A stretch of DNA of 64,000 bases from Streptomyces sp. Je 1-369 (GCF_026810505.1 NZ_CP101750.1:5823501-5887500); one strand, 5' to 3'; shown: positions 18,866-27,289, numbered from the stretch's first letter. Notes: generated by a model not told the origin, from the letters alone. Numbers and translations are program-made.

Positions 18866-18925
18866 TAGTGGTCACTACAGAAAGAACGCTACCCCACGCC
18901 CGTCCTCTTTTTCTAGTGCCCGCTA
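18866..18925. promoter_or_regulatory. Two operator-like inverted repeats between SDR and TetR genes
   Basis: TAGTG-GT-CACTA (18866-18877) and TAGTG-CC-CGCTA (18914-18925), each preceded by a TTTC-T tract, are near copies 48 nt apart. They lie in the divergent promoter region and are likely binding sites of the adjacent TetR protein. Confidence 0.6.
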
Positions 18926-18938
18926 TACAATTCACTCC

Positions 18939-19577
18939 ATGGCGACGAAACAGCGCGGCCGCCCCCGCTCCTTCGACCGCGAGACGGCCCTGGAACACGC
19001 GATCCGCACGTTCTGGGAGAACGGGTACGAGGGGACCTCCGTCTCCGACCTCACCCGGGTCATGGGCATCGGCGCCCCGAGTCTCTACGCGGCCTTCGGC
19101 GACAAGCGCACCCTTTTCGACGAGGTCGTGGTGCGGTACGGGGCGACGCACGGCGCCTTCGGCGGACGCGCCTTCGAGGAGGAGCCGACCGTGCGCGACG
19201 CGGTGTCGCGGATGCTGCGCGAGGCTGCGGCGGAGTTCACCGACCCCGGCCACCCCCGCGGCTGCCTCGTCGTCACCGCGGCCACCAACTGCACGACGCC
19301 GGAGGTGGAGGGGGCCCTGCGGGAGCGCAGGAACGCGAATGTGGCGGACATCGAGTCCCGCATCCGCGCATCCGTCGCGGCCGGGGAGCTGCCCGACCGC
19401 ACCGACCCCGCAGGCCTCGCCCGTTACACGGCGGCGGTCTTCCAGGGGATGTCGCAACAGGCCAGGGACGGCGCCACCAGGGAGGATCTGGAGGCGGTGG
19501 CCGATCTCGCCATGGCGGCGTGGCCGCGGTCCCGGGCGGTCGTCGGCGAAGACCGCGCGTCGGCACCGACAATGTGA
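18939..19577 (+). CDS. TetR/AcrR-family transcriptional regulator
   Basis: 212 aa. The N-terminal helix-turn-helix includes GRPRSFDRETALEHAIRTFW, GYEGTSVSDLTRVMGI and SLYAAFGDKRTLF. The C-terminal ligand domain contains RGCLVVTAATNC, as in the regulator family that controls adjacent NAD(P)H-dependent SDRs in response to reactive carbonyls. The ATG at 18939 is used because the operators lie just before it; the frame remains open upstream through the promoter region. Confidence 0.85.
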   Translation: MATKQRGRPRSFDRETALEHAIRTFWENGYEGTSVSDLTRVMGIGAPSLYAAFGDKRTLFDEVVVRYGATHGAFGGRAFEEEPTVRDAVSRMLREAAAEFTDPGHPRGCLVVTAATNCTTPEVEGALRERRNANVADIESRIRASVAAGELPDRTDPAGLARYTAAVFQGMSQQARDGATREDLEAVADLAMAAWPRSRAVVGEDRASAPTM

Positions 19578-19644
19578 GAAAGTCGGCTCCGATTGTCGGA
19601 GAAAGAGACAACAACAAACATCTGCCGACGCATAGACATAGGAG

Positions 19645-19660
19645 AATGGTCTAGTCCACA
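19645..19660. promoter_or_regulatory. dre-like site before the sensor kinase
   Basis: AATGGTCTAGTCCACA matches the DasR consensus at 12 of 16 positions, with an intact TGGTCTAG half. It lies 222 nt before the kinase start. The remainder of the 304-nt gap (19578-19881) shows only GC-rich DNA and the kinase promoter. Confidence 0.6.
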
Positions 19661-19881
19661 ATGCGTGGGTAAAGCCTCCGCCCTCCCCGCACAGGAGAGC
19701 GGACCGAGGAACCGGCGCTCTCTGCCCTGACCGCGTCGGATCCTCAAGATCGGCCGTTCAGTACCGCACATTCTGACGGCCGATGCACCTGAAGGGCTGC
19801 GGTGCCGTGGGCGGGCTGAGGGTCCCGCCCTGGCGCCGCGGCTCGACGGGGGTCGCCGGACGCGAAAGGTACGCTCCACAC

Positions 19882-21357
19882 GTGCCCTCCATGAACGACC
19901 TCGTACGCCAGCACACCGCTCTCGGTGACTCCGATCTCGAGTGGCTGCATCTGCTGGTCTCGGAGTGGCAGCTGCTCTCCGACCTCTCCTTCGCCGATCT
20001 GGTCCTCTGGGTCCCCACCCTCGACGGCACCCGCTATGTCTCCGTGGCACAGATGCGGCCCAACACCGGGCCCACCTCCTACCAGGACGACATGGTCGGC
20101 CACCTCGTCCCGCGCGGCCGTCGGCCCCTCCTGGACGCCGCCCTGGACGAGGGGCGCATCGTGCGCGAGGGCGACCCGGAGTGGCGCGAGGAGGTGCCGG
20201 TGCGCGTCGAGTCCATCCCCGTACGCAGGGAGGGACGCGTCCTCGGCGTCATCGCCCGCAACACCAACCTCCTGACGGTCCGCACGCCGTCCCGCCTGGA
20301 GCTGACCTACCTCCAGTCGGCGTCCGACCTCGCACAGATGATCGCGGCCGGGTCGTTCCCGTTCCCGGGACAGCAGGTGGACATGGACGCCTCCCCGCGC
20401 GTGGGGGACGGTCTGCTGCGGCTCGACGCGGACGGCGTGGTGCAGTACGCGTCGCCGAACGCCCTCTCCGCGTACCACCGTCTGGGTCTCGCATCCGACC
20501 TCGTCGGCCACCACCTGGGGACGGCGACGGCCGAACTCGCCCCGTCCCGCGGCCCGGTGGACGAAGCGCTCGCCAAGGTCGCGAGCGGCTGGGCGCCGCG
20601 CGAGTTCGAGATCGAGGGCGGCGACGGCGTGATCCAGCTCCGCGCGATCCCGCTCAAACCCAAGGGACCGCGCATCGGTTCACTGGTCCTCCTGCGCGAC
20701 GTGACCGAACTGCGTCGCCGCGAGCGGGAGTTGATCACCAAGGACGCGACCATCCGGGAAATCCACCACCGGGTGAAGAACAACCTGCAGACGGTCGCCG
20801 CGCTGCTGCGGCTGCAGGCCCGCCGCATCGACTCCGCCAAGGGCCGCGAGGCGCTCGAAGAAGCCGTGCGACGCGTGGGTTCCATCGCCATCGTCCACGA
20901 GACGCTCTCCCAGAACCTCGACGAGCGCGTGGAGTTCGACGAGATCGCCGACCGGGTGCTCGCGATGGTCGCCGAGATCTCACCCGGCAAGGTCACGGGC
21001 CGACGCACCGGCCGCTTCGGGATTCTCGACGCGGAGGTCGCGACGCCGCTGTCGATGGTGCTCACGGAGATCCTGCAGAACGCGCTGGAGCACGGTTTCC
21101 GCGAGGGGGACACCGGCATGGTCGAGGTGTCGGCGGTGCGCGGCGGCACCACCAAGGACGCGCGGCTGCTCATCACCGTCCACGACGACGGCATCGGTCT
21201 GCCCGAGGGCTTCGACCCCCACCGCTCGGGCAATCTCGGTCTGCAGATCGTCCGCACCCTGGTCGAGGGGGAGCTCGGCGGCACCTTCGACATGGTCCCG
21301 GCGCCGGAGCGCGGCACGCAGGTGCTCCTGGACATCCCGGTCCGCGGCGACAAGTAG
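19882..21357 (+). CDS. Orphan sensor histidine kinase (GAF-PAS-HisKA_2-HATPase)
   Basis: Soluble sensor kinase, 491 aa, with no membrane segment. The N-terminal ~170 residues look like the GAF-type sensor of this group, followed by a PAS domain (RLDADGVVQYASPNAL onward), a HisKA_2 dimerisation motif EIHHRVKNNLQTVAALLRLQ (His295/296) and an ATPase domain with an N-box (EILQNALEHGF) and HDDGIGLP. GTG at 19882 is chosen: TACGCT lies 6 nt upstream, the pattern of a leaderless transcript; an ATG 9 nt later is the alternative. No response regulator is adjacent. Signal unknown. Similar to the kinase next to wblE in S. coelicolor. Confidence 0.87.
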   Translation: MPSMNDLVRQHTALGDSDLEWLHLLVSEWQLLSDLSFADLVLWVPTLDGTRYVSVAQMRPNTGPTSYQDDMVGHLVPRGRRPLLDAALDEGRIVREGDPEWREEVPVRVESIPVRREGRVLGVIARNTNLLTVRTPSRLELTYLQSASDLAQMIAAGSFPFPGQQVDMDASPRVGDGLLRLDADGVVQYASPNALSAYHRLGLASDLVGHHLGTATAELAPSRGPVDEALAKVASGWAPREFEIEGGDGVIQLRAIPLKPKGPRIGSLVLLRDVTELRRRERELITKDATIREIHHRVKNNLQTVAALLRLQARRIDSAKGREALEEAVRRVGSIAIVHETLSQNLDERVEFDEIADRVLAMVAEISPGKVTGRRTGRFGILDAEVATPLSMVLTEILQNALEHGFREGDTGMVEVSAVRGGTTKDARLLITVHDDGIGLPEGFDPHRSGNLGLQIVRTLVEGELGGTFDMVPAPERGTQVLLDIPVRGDK

Positions 21358-21420
21358 CGGACGCAAGACGCGAGGCGCATACAAGTAGCGGACGGAAAGC
21401 ACGTACGAGCAGCGCACGAA

Positions 21421-21460
21421 AGCAGTGAGCCCCGGACCGAAGGGTCCGGGGCTCACTGCT
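21421..21460. terminator. Bidirectional terminator between kinase and wblE
   Basis: A perfect 18-bp stem (21421-21438 with 21443-21460) with a GAAG loop lies between the two convergent genes. Confidence 0.92.
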
Positions 21461-21566
21461 CACGTTGCGTTGCGCATCGGGGGTACTGCGCGGCTGCGGC
21501 TCGGGGGCGGGAGTTGCGTACACGCTGTACGCGCCGCCAAGCTCAGGCTCGTGTGGGGTGTGGGCG

Positions 21567-21824
21567 TCAGGCGCTGGCCTGGCGTGCACGGTTGCGAGCG
21601 GCGCGGCGCTTCATTGCGCGGCGCTCGTCCTCGCTGAGGCCACCCCAGACGCCGGAGTCCTGGCCGGACTCGAGCGCCCACTGCAGGCACTGCTCCATGA
21701 CGGGGCAGCGGCGGCAGACGGCCTTGGCTTCCTCGATCTGCAGCAGCGCAGGACCGGTGTTGCCGATGGGGAAGAAGAGCTCGGGGTCTTCCTCGCGGCA
21801 AACGGCGTTGTGACGCCAGTCCAT
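21567..21824 (-). CDS. wblE: WhiB-family iron-sulfur regulator WblE
   Basis: 85-aa Wbl protein. Four cysteines (Cys9, 37, 40, 46; C-x27-C-x2-C-x5-C) bind a 4Fe-4S cluster, followed by the GVWGG turn and an Arg-rich C-terminus for DNA contact. Wbl proteins act as redox/NO-responsive partners of the principal sigma factor. WblE is the streptomycete orthologue of mycobacterial WhiB1 and is thought to be essential or nearly so. AAGGAGAGG lies 8 nt before the ATG. The leader is long and contains an operator-like repeat. Confidence 0.95.
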   Translation of the reverse strand: MDWRHNAVCREEDPELFFPIGNTGPALLQIEEAKAVCRRCPVMEQCLQWALESGQDSGVWGGLSEDERRAMKRRAARNRARQASA

Positions 21825-22140
21825 GGCTGCTACCTCTCCTTGGTATTACATGCAGGTTGCTTGTGAATGTGAACGCTTTCACGAATCCCCCCGCACGGGA
21901 AGGGCCGACGCCCAGTTGCCTGGTGTGGACCTGTGGTGGAGGAGGGGTTCTGGCTCTCTGTGGGGCCGATGTTGCGGGCCGTCCCGATCGCCATGTAGAG
22001 ATTCGCAAACCTCGGCGGCGGATACAACCCCTTCAGGAAAGTTTTTTTTGATTCCTCAGTGTCGGCTGGGTCACAGCCGTACTTCCATGGGGTGGACCCT
22101 GGTTTAAACGTTCGAGTGAAAGGACTTTAGGCCCTTCTAC
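21825..22140 (-). promoter_or_regulatory. wblE upstream region with AT-rich block
   Basis: No gene is visible in this 316-nt gap. It contains an A8/T8 run (22032-22039) flanked by AGGAA/TTCCT arms, unusual in DNA this GC-rich, and the operator-like repeat at 21869. It probably carries the wblE promoter(s); I could not assign a -35/-10 pair. Confidence 0.5.
21869..21882. promoter_or_regulatory. LacI/cre-type operator in the wblE leader
   Basis: On the minus strand GTGAAAGCGTTCAC is a perfect inverted repeat with a CpG-containing centre, and TGAAAGCGTTCACA fits the LacI-family consensus TGNAANCGNTNNCA. It lies about 45 nt before the wblE start codon. Confidence 0.45.
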
Positions 22141-23109
22141 TCACACAATCACACGCAGTGCACGGCGTACGCCTGTGAACGTCACGCTCGTCCGTAGCCC
22201 CAAGTGGTCACCGTCCATCTGGAGGGGCAGAGGAACCTTTGAATGCAAGGTGAAGTCCGTGAGGTCGTGGAGCGTAACTGCGTGCTTACCGTGCGGTCCC
22301 CGCTCCGGCGTCGACGTCAGGAGCTGGGTGCCGTATCGGGCCACCGCGGCCGTGGAGAGCTTCTTCAGACCCAGCACGTCGAGGGCCGTGTCGAAGGAAG
22401 CCCGCGGTGACGCGTACAGAGGGCGATTGCCCAGGTAGGAGTACGGAGAGGTGTTGCAGACTATCGACATCACCAGGTCCGTCACCGGGTCCTCGCCGGG
22501 CCGCTCCAGGGTGATCATTCCGCGCCTGCGGTGGGGCTCGTCGATGAACTGGCGCAGCACCTGACGCACGTAGAGCGCATGAGTCGACCGGCGGCCGAGC
22601 TCGCGCTGCTGTTCGACCCTGCCCACCACGCCGCCGTCGAAGCCGAGGCCCGCGCAGAACGTGAACCAGCGCGAGGGCACCGCCTCGTCCTCAGTGCCCG
22701 GTGTGCCGCCCGCGATGCCCAGACCCACCGTGCGCTCACTCCCCTCGCGCAAGGCGTCCAGGAGGGCGCCGGTGGCCTCCACGGCGTCATTGGGCAGCCC
22801 GAGGGCGCGCGCGAAGACGTTGGTGGAGCCGCCGGGCACGACGGCGAGGCGGGGGAGGCGGTCCGGATCGGGGCCGTGGTGCAGCAGACCGTTGACGACC
22901 TCGTTGACGGTGCCGTCGCCGCCGAGGGCGACGACCAGCTCGATGTCCTTGCTCTCCGCGGCCTGCCGGCCGAGGTCCCTGGCGTGCCCGCGGTACTCGG
23001 TGGTGACCGCGTCGAGCTTCATCTCGCTCGCCAGCGCGTGGACCAGCACATCACGCGTACGCGCGCTGGTGGTGGTTGCCGCCGGGTTGACCACGAGAAG
23101 TGCACGCAT
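22141..23109 (-). CDS. Diacylglycerol kinase-family lipid kinase
   Basis: 322 aa with the catalytic nucleotide-binding motif GGDGT (residues 63-67), the N-terminal VVNPAA strand and PGGSTNVFARALGLP, all typical of the DAGK/YegS/LCB5 group. It phosphorylates a lipid, probably diacylglycerol or a related polar lipid precursor, at the membrane. Same strand as wblE but separated by a long gap. The ATG is near the divergent promoter of the next membrane-protein gene. Confidence 0.88.
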   Translation of the reverse strand: MRALLVVNPAATTTSARTRDVLVHALASEMKLDAVTTEYRGHARDLGRQAAESKDIELVVALGGDGTVNEVVNGLLHHGPDPDRLPRLAVVPGGSTNVFARALGLPNDAVEATGALLDALREGSERTVGLGIAGGTPGTEDEAVPSRWFTFCAGLGFDGGVVGRVEQQRELGRRSTHALYVRQVLRQFIDEPHRRRGMITLERPGEDPVTDLVMSIVCNTSPYSYLGNRPLYASPRASFDTALDVLGLKKLSTAAVARYGTQLLTSTPERGPHGKHAVTLHDLTDFTLHSKVPLPLQMDGDHLGLRTSVTFTGVRRALRVIV

Positions 23110-23189
23110 GCGAAGCAGACTACCTAGCGCTCTTTACCCGGCCTAGACCGAGGTGCCGGGGCGGACGCCCCCAGGGCTACCCTGCAGGG

Positions 23190-23648
23190 GTGAGTAATCA
23201 GCGGAAAACCACCCCCGAAGCCCCGGAGTCGCCCGAGCCGGGGCAGCGGCCCGCGCGGGTGACCGCCGCCGCGGCCCTGGTCGCACTGGAGGGCCTCGCC
23301 CTCGTCGCCGGGGGCGTCTACATGCTCGCGCTGGGCGTCACCGGATCGTCCGACGACTCCCGGCAGGCCTGGACGGGTGGCATCACGCTGATCGTCCTCG
23401 CGCTGCTTCCGCTGCTCGCCGCGCGAGGGCTCCTGAAGCTGCGCCGGTGGGCCAGGGGGCCCGCGATCATCACGCAGATCATGGCGCTGCCGGTGGCCTG
23501 GCAGATGCTGCAGGCCGACAGCCTGGCGATCCCGGCCGGCATCGTGCTCGGGCTCTGCGCCGTCGCCTCGCTGGTCTTCCTGATCAACCCGGCGACGACC
23601 GAGGCCCTCGGAATCCAGGGCCCCGGCAACGTCCAGGATCAGAAGTAG
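23190..23648 (+). CDS. Small integral membrane protein, unknown function
   Basis: 152 aa with a hydrophilic N-terminus (about 30 residues) and four predicted membrane helices (around 33-55, 70-90, 95-112 and 118-140). The GTG at 23190 is preceded by TACCCT and a 6-nt gap, consistent with a leaderless transcript. I do not recognise a named family; proteins like it sit between the lipid kinase and sigH in related genomes. Confidence 0.75.
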   Translation: MSNQRKTTPEAPESPEPGQRPARVTAAAALVALEGLALVAGGVYMLALGVTGSSDDSRQAWTGGITLIVLALLPLLAARGLLKLRRWARGPAIITQIMALPVAWQMLQADSLAIPAGIVLGLCAVASLVFLINPATTEALGIQGPGNVQDQK

Positions 23649-23687
23649 CGACTCAGGGCGGCCGGAAGCGTCAGCTACGGAGAGTGA

Positions 23688-24629
23688 CTACTCCTCGACG
23701 AGGAGCTTCTCCCGCAGCTGCGCCAGCGTGCGCGCCAGCAGGCGGGATACGTGCATCTGCGAGATGCCGACCTCCTGCGCGATCTGCGACTGGGTCATGT
23801 TGCCGAAGAAACGCAGCAGCAGGATGCGCTTCTCGCGCGGGGGCAGGTCCTCCAGAAGCGGCTTGAGGGACTCGCGGTACTCGACGCCCTCCAGCGCCTC
23901 GTCCTCGGCGCCGAGGGTGTCCGCGACGGCCGGGGACTCGTCGTCCGTGTCGGGGACGTCCAGGGACAGCGTCGAGTACGCGTTCGCGGACTCCAGGCCC
24001 TCCAGGACCTCCTCTTCGGAGATGGCCAGCTTCTCGGCCAGCTCGTGCACCGTGGGGGAGCGGCCGTGCAGCTGGGACAGCTCCGCCGTCGCCGTCGTCA
24101 GCGCGAGACGCAGCTCCTGGAGACGCCGCGGGACGCGGACCGCCCACCCCTTGTCGCGGAAGTGCCGCTTGATCTCACCGACGACCGTCGGCGTCGCGTA
24201 CGTGGAGAACTCCACGCCGCGCTCCGGGTCGAAGCGGTCCACGGACTTGATCAGGCCGATCGTGGCGACCTGGGTGAGGTCGTCCAGGGGCTCGCCGCGG
24301 TTGCGGAAGCGGCGGGCCAGGTGCTCGACGAGCGGCAGGTGCATGCGGACCAGCTGGTTGCGCAGCTCCGCGTACTCCCGACTGCCACCGTCCAGGGTGC
24401 GCAGCTCGATGAACATCGCGCGTGCGCCGCTGCGGTCCTGCGGATCGTGCCGAACGTGCTCGCTCATGTTTCCCGCCCGTCGCCCGCCGCCCCGGCCGGA
24501 GAGCTGCTTGAGCTCGTCCCTGGCGGTCGGCTCTGCCTGCTCCGACACATCGGCCACCCTCGGCGGACCCGACTGGTCCGACTCCTCCGGGTGCGGTTTG
24601 GCCTGCTGTTCGGGGATTCCGGTGGTCAT
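23688..24629 (-). CDS. sigH: SigB/SigF-family stress sigma factor SigH
   Basis: Group 3 sigma factor of osmotic/stress response and septation. Region 2 runs through DDLTQVATIGLIKSVDRFDP and EFSTYATPTVVGEIKRHFRD; region 3 follows; region 4 ends with LLRFFGNMTQSQIAQEVGIS as the -35-binding helix-turn-helix. 313 aa from the ATG at 24629, with a long ~70-residue N-terminal extension. An internal ATG at 24467 would give a shorter form; S. coelicolor SigH is known to exist as several N-terminal isoforms. It lies 80 nt downstream of its anti-sigma gene. Confidence 0.92.
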   Translation of the reverse strand: MTTGIPEQQAKPHPEESDQSGPPRVADVSEQAEPTARDELKQLSGRGGGRRAGNMSEHVRHDPQDRSGARAMFIELRTLDGGSREYAELRNQLVRMHLPLVEHLARRFRNRGEPLDDLTQVATIGLIKSVDRFDPERGVEFSTYATPTVVGEIKRHFRDKGWAVRVPRRLQELRLALTTATAELSQLHGRSPTVHELAEKLAISEEEVLEGLESANAYSTLSLDVPDTDDESPAVADTLGAEDEALEGVEYRESLKPLLEDLPPREKRILLLRFFGNMTQSQIAQEVGISQMHVSRLLARTLAQLREKLLVEE

Positions 24630-24709
24630 ACGGCGCAACCCCTCCCTGCCGCCGGCGGGCATACCTCGTGTGCCGCGCTCTTCGTCCCGCACCGGCCCGT
24701 CCCCGTCCC

Positions 24710-25123
24710 TCACGCCGGCCCGGGTCCCGCGCCGCGCTTCTTGTAGAGGCTGATCGAGACGGTGTTGTCCTCGGCGACGGTCGAGTCCACCTGGCCCGCG
24801 AGGGCCGACAGCACCGTCCAGGCGAAGGTGTCCCGCTCCGGGGCCCGGCCGTCGGTCGTGGGCGCCGAAACCGTCACCTCCAATGAGTCGTCGACGAGCC
24901 GGAAGACGCAGCTGAGCACCGAGCCGGGCACGGCCTGCTGGAGCAGGATCGCGCAGGCCTCGTCGACCGCGATGCGGAGGTCCTCGATCTCGTCGAGTGT
25001 GAAGTCCAAGCGCGCTGCCAGACCGGCCGTGGCCGTCCGCAGCACGGACAGGTAGGCACCCGCAGCCGGAAGGCGGACCTCCACGAAGTCCTGATTCCCG
25101 GGCTCGCCTGCGATCTGGGACAC
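24710..25123 (-). CDS. prsH: Anti-sigma factor, RsbW/SpoIIAB-type (PrsH/UshX)
   Basis: 137-aa GHKL ATPase/serine kinase that binds SigH and holds it inactive. Visible elements: DLRIAVDEACAILLQQA (N-box region) and a C-terminal strand motif VAEDNTVSISLYKK. The GTG at 25123 follows GGAGG by 5 nt; the frame continues upstream but without another good ribosome site. Immediately precedes sigH, the standard arrangement of the pair. No anti-anti-sigma gene is next to it. Confidence 0.9.
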   Translation of the reverse strand: MSQIAGEPGNQDFVEVRLPAAGAYLSVLRTATAGLAARLDFTLDEIEDLRIAVDEACAILLQQAVPGSVLSCVFRLVDDSLEVTVSAPTTDGRAPERDTFAWTVLSALAGQVDSTVAEDNTVSISLYKKRGAGPGPA

Positions 25124-25281
25124 CCTCACCTCCAAGGTGGTACAAGCACTTTCGGGGTTCCGGGACCGCCGTCGAGCGGTGGTCCGGACTGCGTCACACG
25201 GGTAACGCCCCACGTCGTTCTGCGGTGACGCTACCGCGCTCCCCAGCTCCGTGTCCCGGGGACCCCGGCCTGATGCTGTCA

Positions 25282-25300
25282 CTCATAGTAAGCCTATGAG
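25282..25300. promoter_or_regulatory. Inverted repeat CTCATAG-N5-CTATGAG upstream of prsH-sigH
   Basis: Perfect 7-bp arms separated by 5 nt, in an AT-richer stretch 160 nt before prsH and about 70 nt after the UBP gene stop. Position and symmetry suggest an operator for the prsH-sigH promoter region. The rest of 25124-25370 shows no gene. Confidence 0.5.
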
Positions 25301-25370
25301 TACGGACAGTGGCTAGGGGTCGCGCAGGCCCAATTGGAAAGAACGGGCGCCGGGTTGACGTACCCAAACG

Positions 25371-25631
25371 TCAGACGATCGAACCGTCCACGAAGCACCA
25401 GCGCCAGCTCTCGCCCGGCTCGAAGGTCCTCATCACAGGGTGTGAGGTCTCCTTGAAGTGCGCCGTCGCGTGCTGGAAGGGCGACGAGTCGCAACAGCCC
25501 ACGTGCCCGCACTCCAGGCACAGCCGCAACTGGACGGGGTGGCTGCCGGCCGCCCGGCACTCGAGACACGTTTCGCTCAGCGGGGCAGGCTCGGGGTGCG
25601 GCAGCGCTGCGACGTGCGGGCACTCGTTCAT
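25371..25631 (-). CDS. UBP-type zinc finger protein
   Basis: 86-aa protein that is almost entirely a zf-UBP domain: CPH near the N-terminus, CLEC, LCLECGHVGCCDSS, then HATAHFKETSHPV supplying the His ligands, and a C-terminal WRWCFVDG. In eukaryotes the fold binds free ubiquitin C-termini; bacterial stand-alone versions have no proven role. Its start is back-to-back with the Na+/H+ exchanger gene. Confidence 0.85.
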   Translation of the reverse strand: MNECPHVAALPHPEPAPLSETCLECRAAGSHPVQLRLCLECGHVGCCDSSPFQHATAHFKETSHPVMRTFEPGESWRWCFVDGSIV

Positions 25632-25677
25632 GATTGCCAGGTTACGACGGGAACACGGAGGGCGGAGGGGTCTGCCG

Positions 25678-27276
25678 ATGGACGCATTGCCACTGGTGGC
25701 GCTGATCGCGGCGAGCGCCGTGGTGGCGGGGGCGGCGCGCAGGACACCGGTGCCCGCGCCGCTGCTCCTGGTCGCCGTGGGGCTCGCCGCCTCGTACCTG
25801 CCGGGCGTGCCCGACTACCACCTCGACCCGCACATCGTGCTGCCGCTGATCCTGCCCCCACTGCTGCACACCGCCGCCCTGGAGAGCTCCTACCTGGACC
25901 TGCGGGCCAACATCAGGCCCGTCGCGCTCCTGTCGGTCGGTTACGTCCTGTTCGCCACGGTCGCCGTCGGATGGCTCGCGTATCTGCTCATCCCCGACCT
26001 GCCGCTGACCGCCGCACTCGTCCTCGGTGCCGTGATCGCGCCGCCCGACGCGGTCGCCGCCACCGCCATCGCACGCAGGGTGGGTCTCCCTTCGCGGATC
26101 ACCACGATCCTCCAGGGCGAGTCCCTGGTGAACGACGCGACCGCGATCACCGCCTTCAAGGTGGCCATCGCGGCAGCCGTCGGCGAGGGCGCGAGCTGGT
26201 CGGGCGGCGTCCGGGAGTTCCTGGTGGCCGCGGTCGGCGGCGTCGGCGTCGGGCTGCTCCTCATGGTGCCGATCCACTGGCTGCGCACCCACCTGAAGGA
26301 GACGATGCTGCAGAACACGCTGTCGCTGCTCATCCCCTTCGTGGCGTACGCCGCCGCGGAGCAGGTCGGCGCCTCCGGGGTGCTCGCCGTGGTCGTCGTC
26401 GCGCTCTACCTGGGGCACCGGTCATGGCAGGTCGACTTCGAGACGCGGCTCCAGGAGGCCGCGGTGTGGAAAGTCGTCGCGTTCATCCTGGAGTCGGCGG
26501 TCTTCGCACTGATCGGGCTGCAGCTGCCCGTCGTGCTGAAGGGGCTCGGCGAGTACAGCGTGGGGCAGGCCGTCTGGTACGCGATCGGGGTCTTCGTCTT
26601 CGTCGTGGTGGCCCGCTTCGTGTGGTCGTATCCGGCGACGTACCTGCCGCGCGGTCTGTCGTCGCGGATCAAGGAGCGCGAGGACGACATGGACTGGCGC
26701 AGACCGCTGATCGTCAGCTGGGCCGGCATGCGAGGTGTGGTGTCGCTCGCCATCGCGTTCTCGATCCCGCTCGTCACGGACGAGGGCGAGCCGTTCCCCG
26801 CGCGCAATCTTGTCCTGTTTCTGACGTTCACCACGGTGATCGGAACGCTCGTCGTGCAGGGCCTCTCGCTGCCGTGGCTGATCCGCGTCCTGAAACTGCC
26901 GGGCCGTGACGCGCAGGCGCAGACACTCGCGGAGGCGCAGGCGCAGAACGCCGCCTCGCAGGCCGCGGAGGCCCGGCTCGAGGAACTCATGCAGGATGAG
27001 CGCAACAGCCTTCCACAGCCCCTCCAGGACCGCCTGCGCACCGTTCTGGAGCGCCGCCGCAACTCCGTGTGGGAGCGGCTCGGTCAGGCGAACCCGGTGA
27101 CGGGGGAGTCGGCGGACGGCACCTACCGGCGCCTGGCGCGTGAGGCGATCGCCGCGGAGCGCGAGGTGTTCGTGAAGATGCGGGACGAGCGGCGCATCGA
27201 CGACGAGATGATGCGGACGCTGCTGCGCAAGCTCGACCTGGAGGAGGCGGCCGCCCACCGCGAGATCGAGGACTGA
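25678..27276 (+). CDS. Na+/H+ antiporter (CPA1 family)
   Basis: 532-aa polytopic exchanger with about 12 helices. Family motifs include the ion-binding segment GAVIAPPDAVAATAIARRV, QGESLVNDATAITAF and WAGMRGVVSLAIAFSIP. A ~110-residue cytoplasmic tail rich in Ala, Glu and Arg (AEAQAQNAASQAAEARLEEL onward) looks like coiled coil. The ATG at 25678 has GGAGGGG upstream; an in-frame ATG at 25630 would overlap the divergent UBP start. Likely role is pH and sodium homeostasis, which fits its position next to the osmotic-stress sigma genes. Confidence 0.9.
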   Translation: MDALPLVALIAASAVVAGAARRTPVPAPLLLVAVGLAASYLPGVPDYHLDPHIVLPLILPPLLHTAALESSYLDLRANIRPVALLSVGYVLFATVAVGWLAYLLIPDLPLTAALVLGAVIAPPDAVAATAIARRVGLPSRITTILQGESLVNDATAITAFKVAIAAAVGEGASWSGGVREFLVAAVGGVGVGLLLMVPIHWLRTHLKETMLQNTLSLLIPFVAYAAAEQVGASGVLAVVVVALYLGHRSWQVDFETRLQEAAVWKVVAFILESAVFALIGLQLPVVLKGLGEYSVGQAVWYAIGVFVFVVVARFVWSYPATYLPRGLSSRIKEREDDMDWRRPLIVSWAGMRGVVSLAIAFSIPLVTDEGEPFPARNLVLFLTFTTVIGTLVVQGLSLPWLIRVLKLPGRDAQAQTLAEAQAQNAASQAAEARLEELMQDERNSLPQPLQDRLRTVLERRRNSVWERLGQANPVTGESADGTYRRLAREAIAAEREVFVKMRDERRIDDEMMRTLLRKLDLEEAAAHREIED

Positions 27277-27289
27277 GGCGCCGACGCGC

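Noticed and set aside
22114..22142. Possible terminator of the lipid kinase gene
   Set aside because: The GAGTGAAAGG/CCTTCTACTC hairpin is short, interrupted by mismatches and overlaps the stop codon; too weak to call.
23136..23152. Possible dre site CCGGCCTAGACCGAGG
   Set aside because: Only the central GGCCTAGACC fits; both flanks differ from the DasR consensus and the neighbouring genes have no link to aminosugars.
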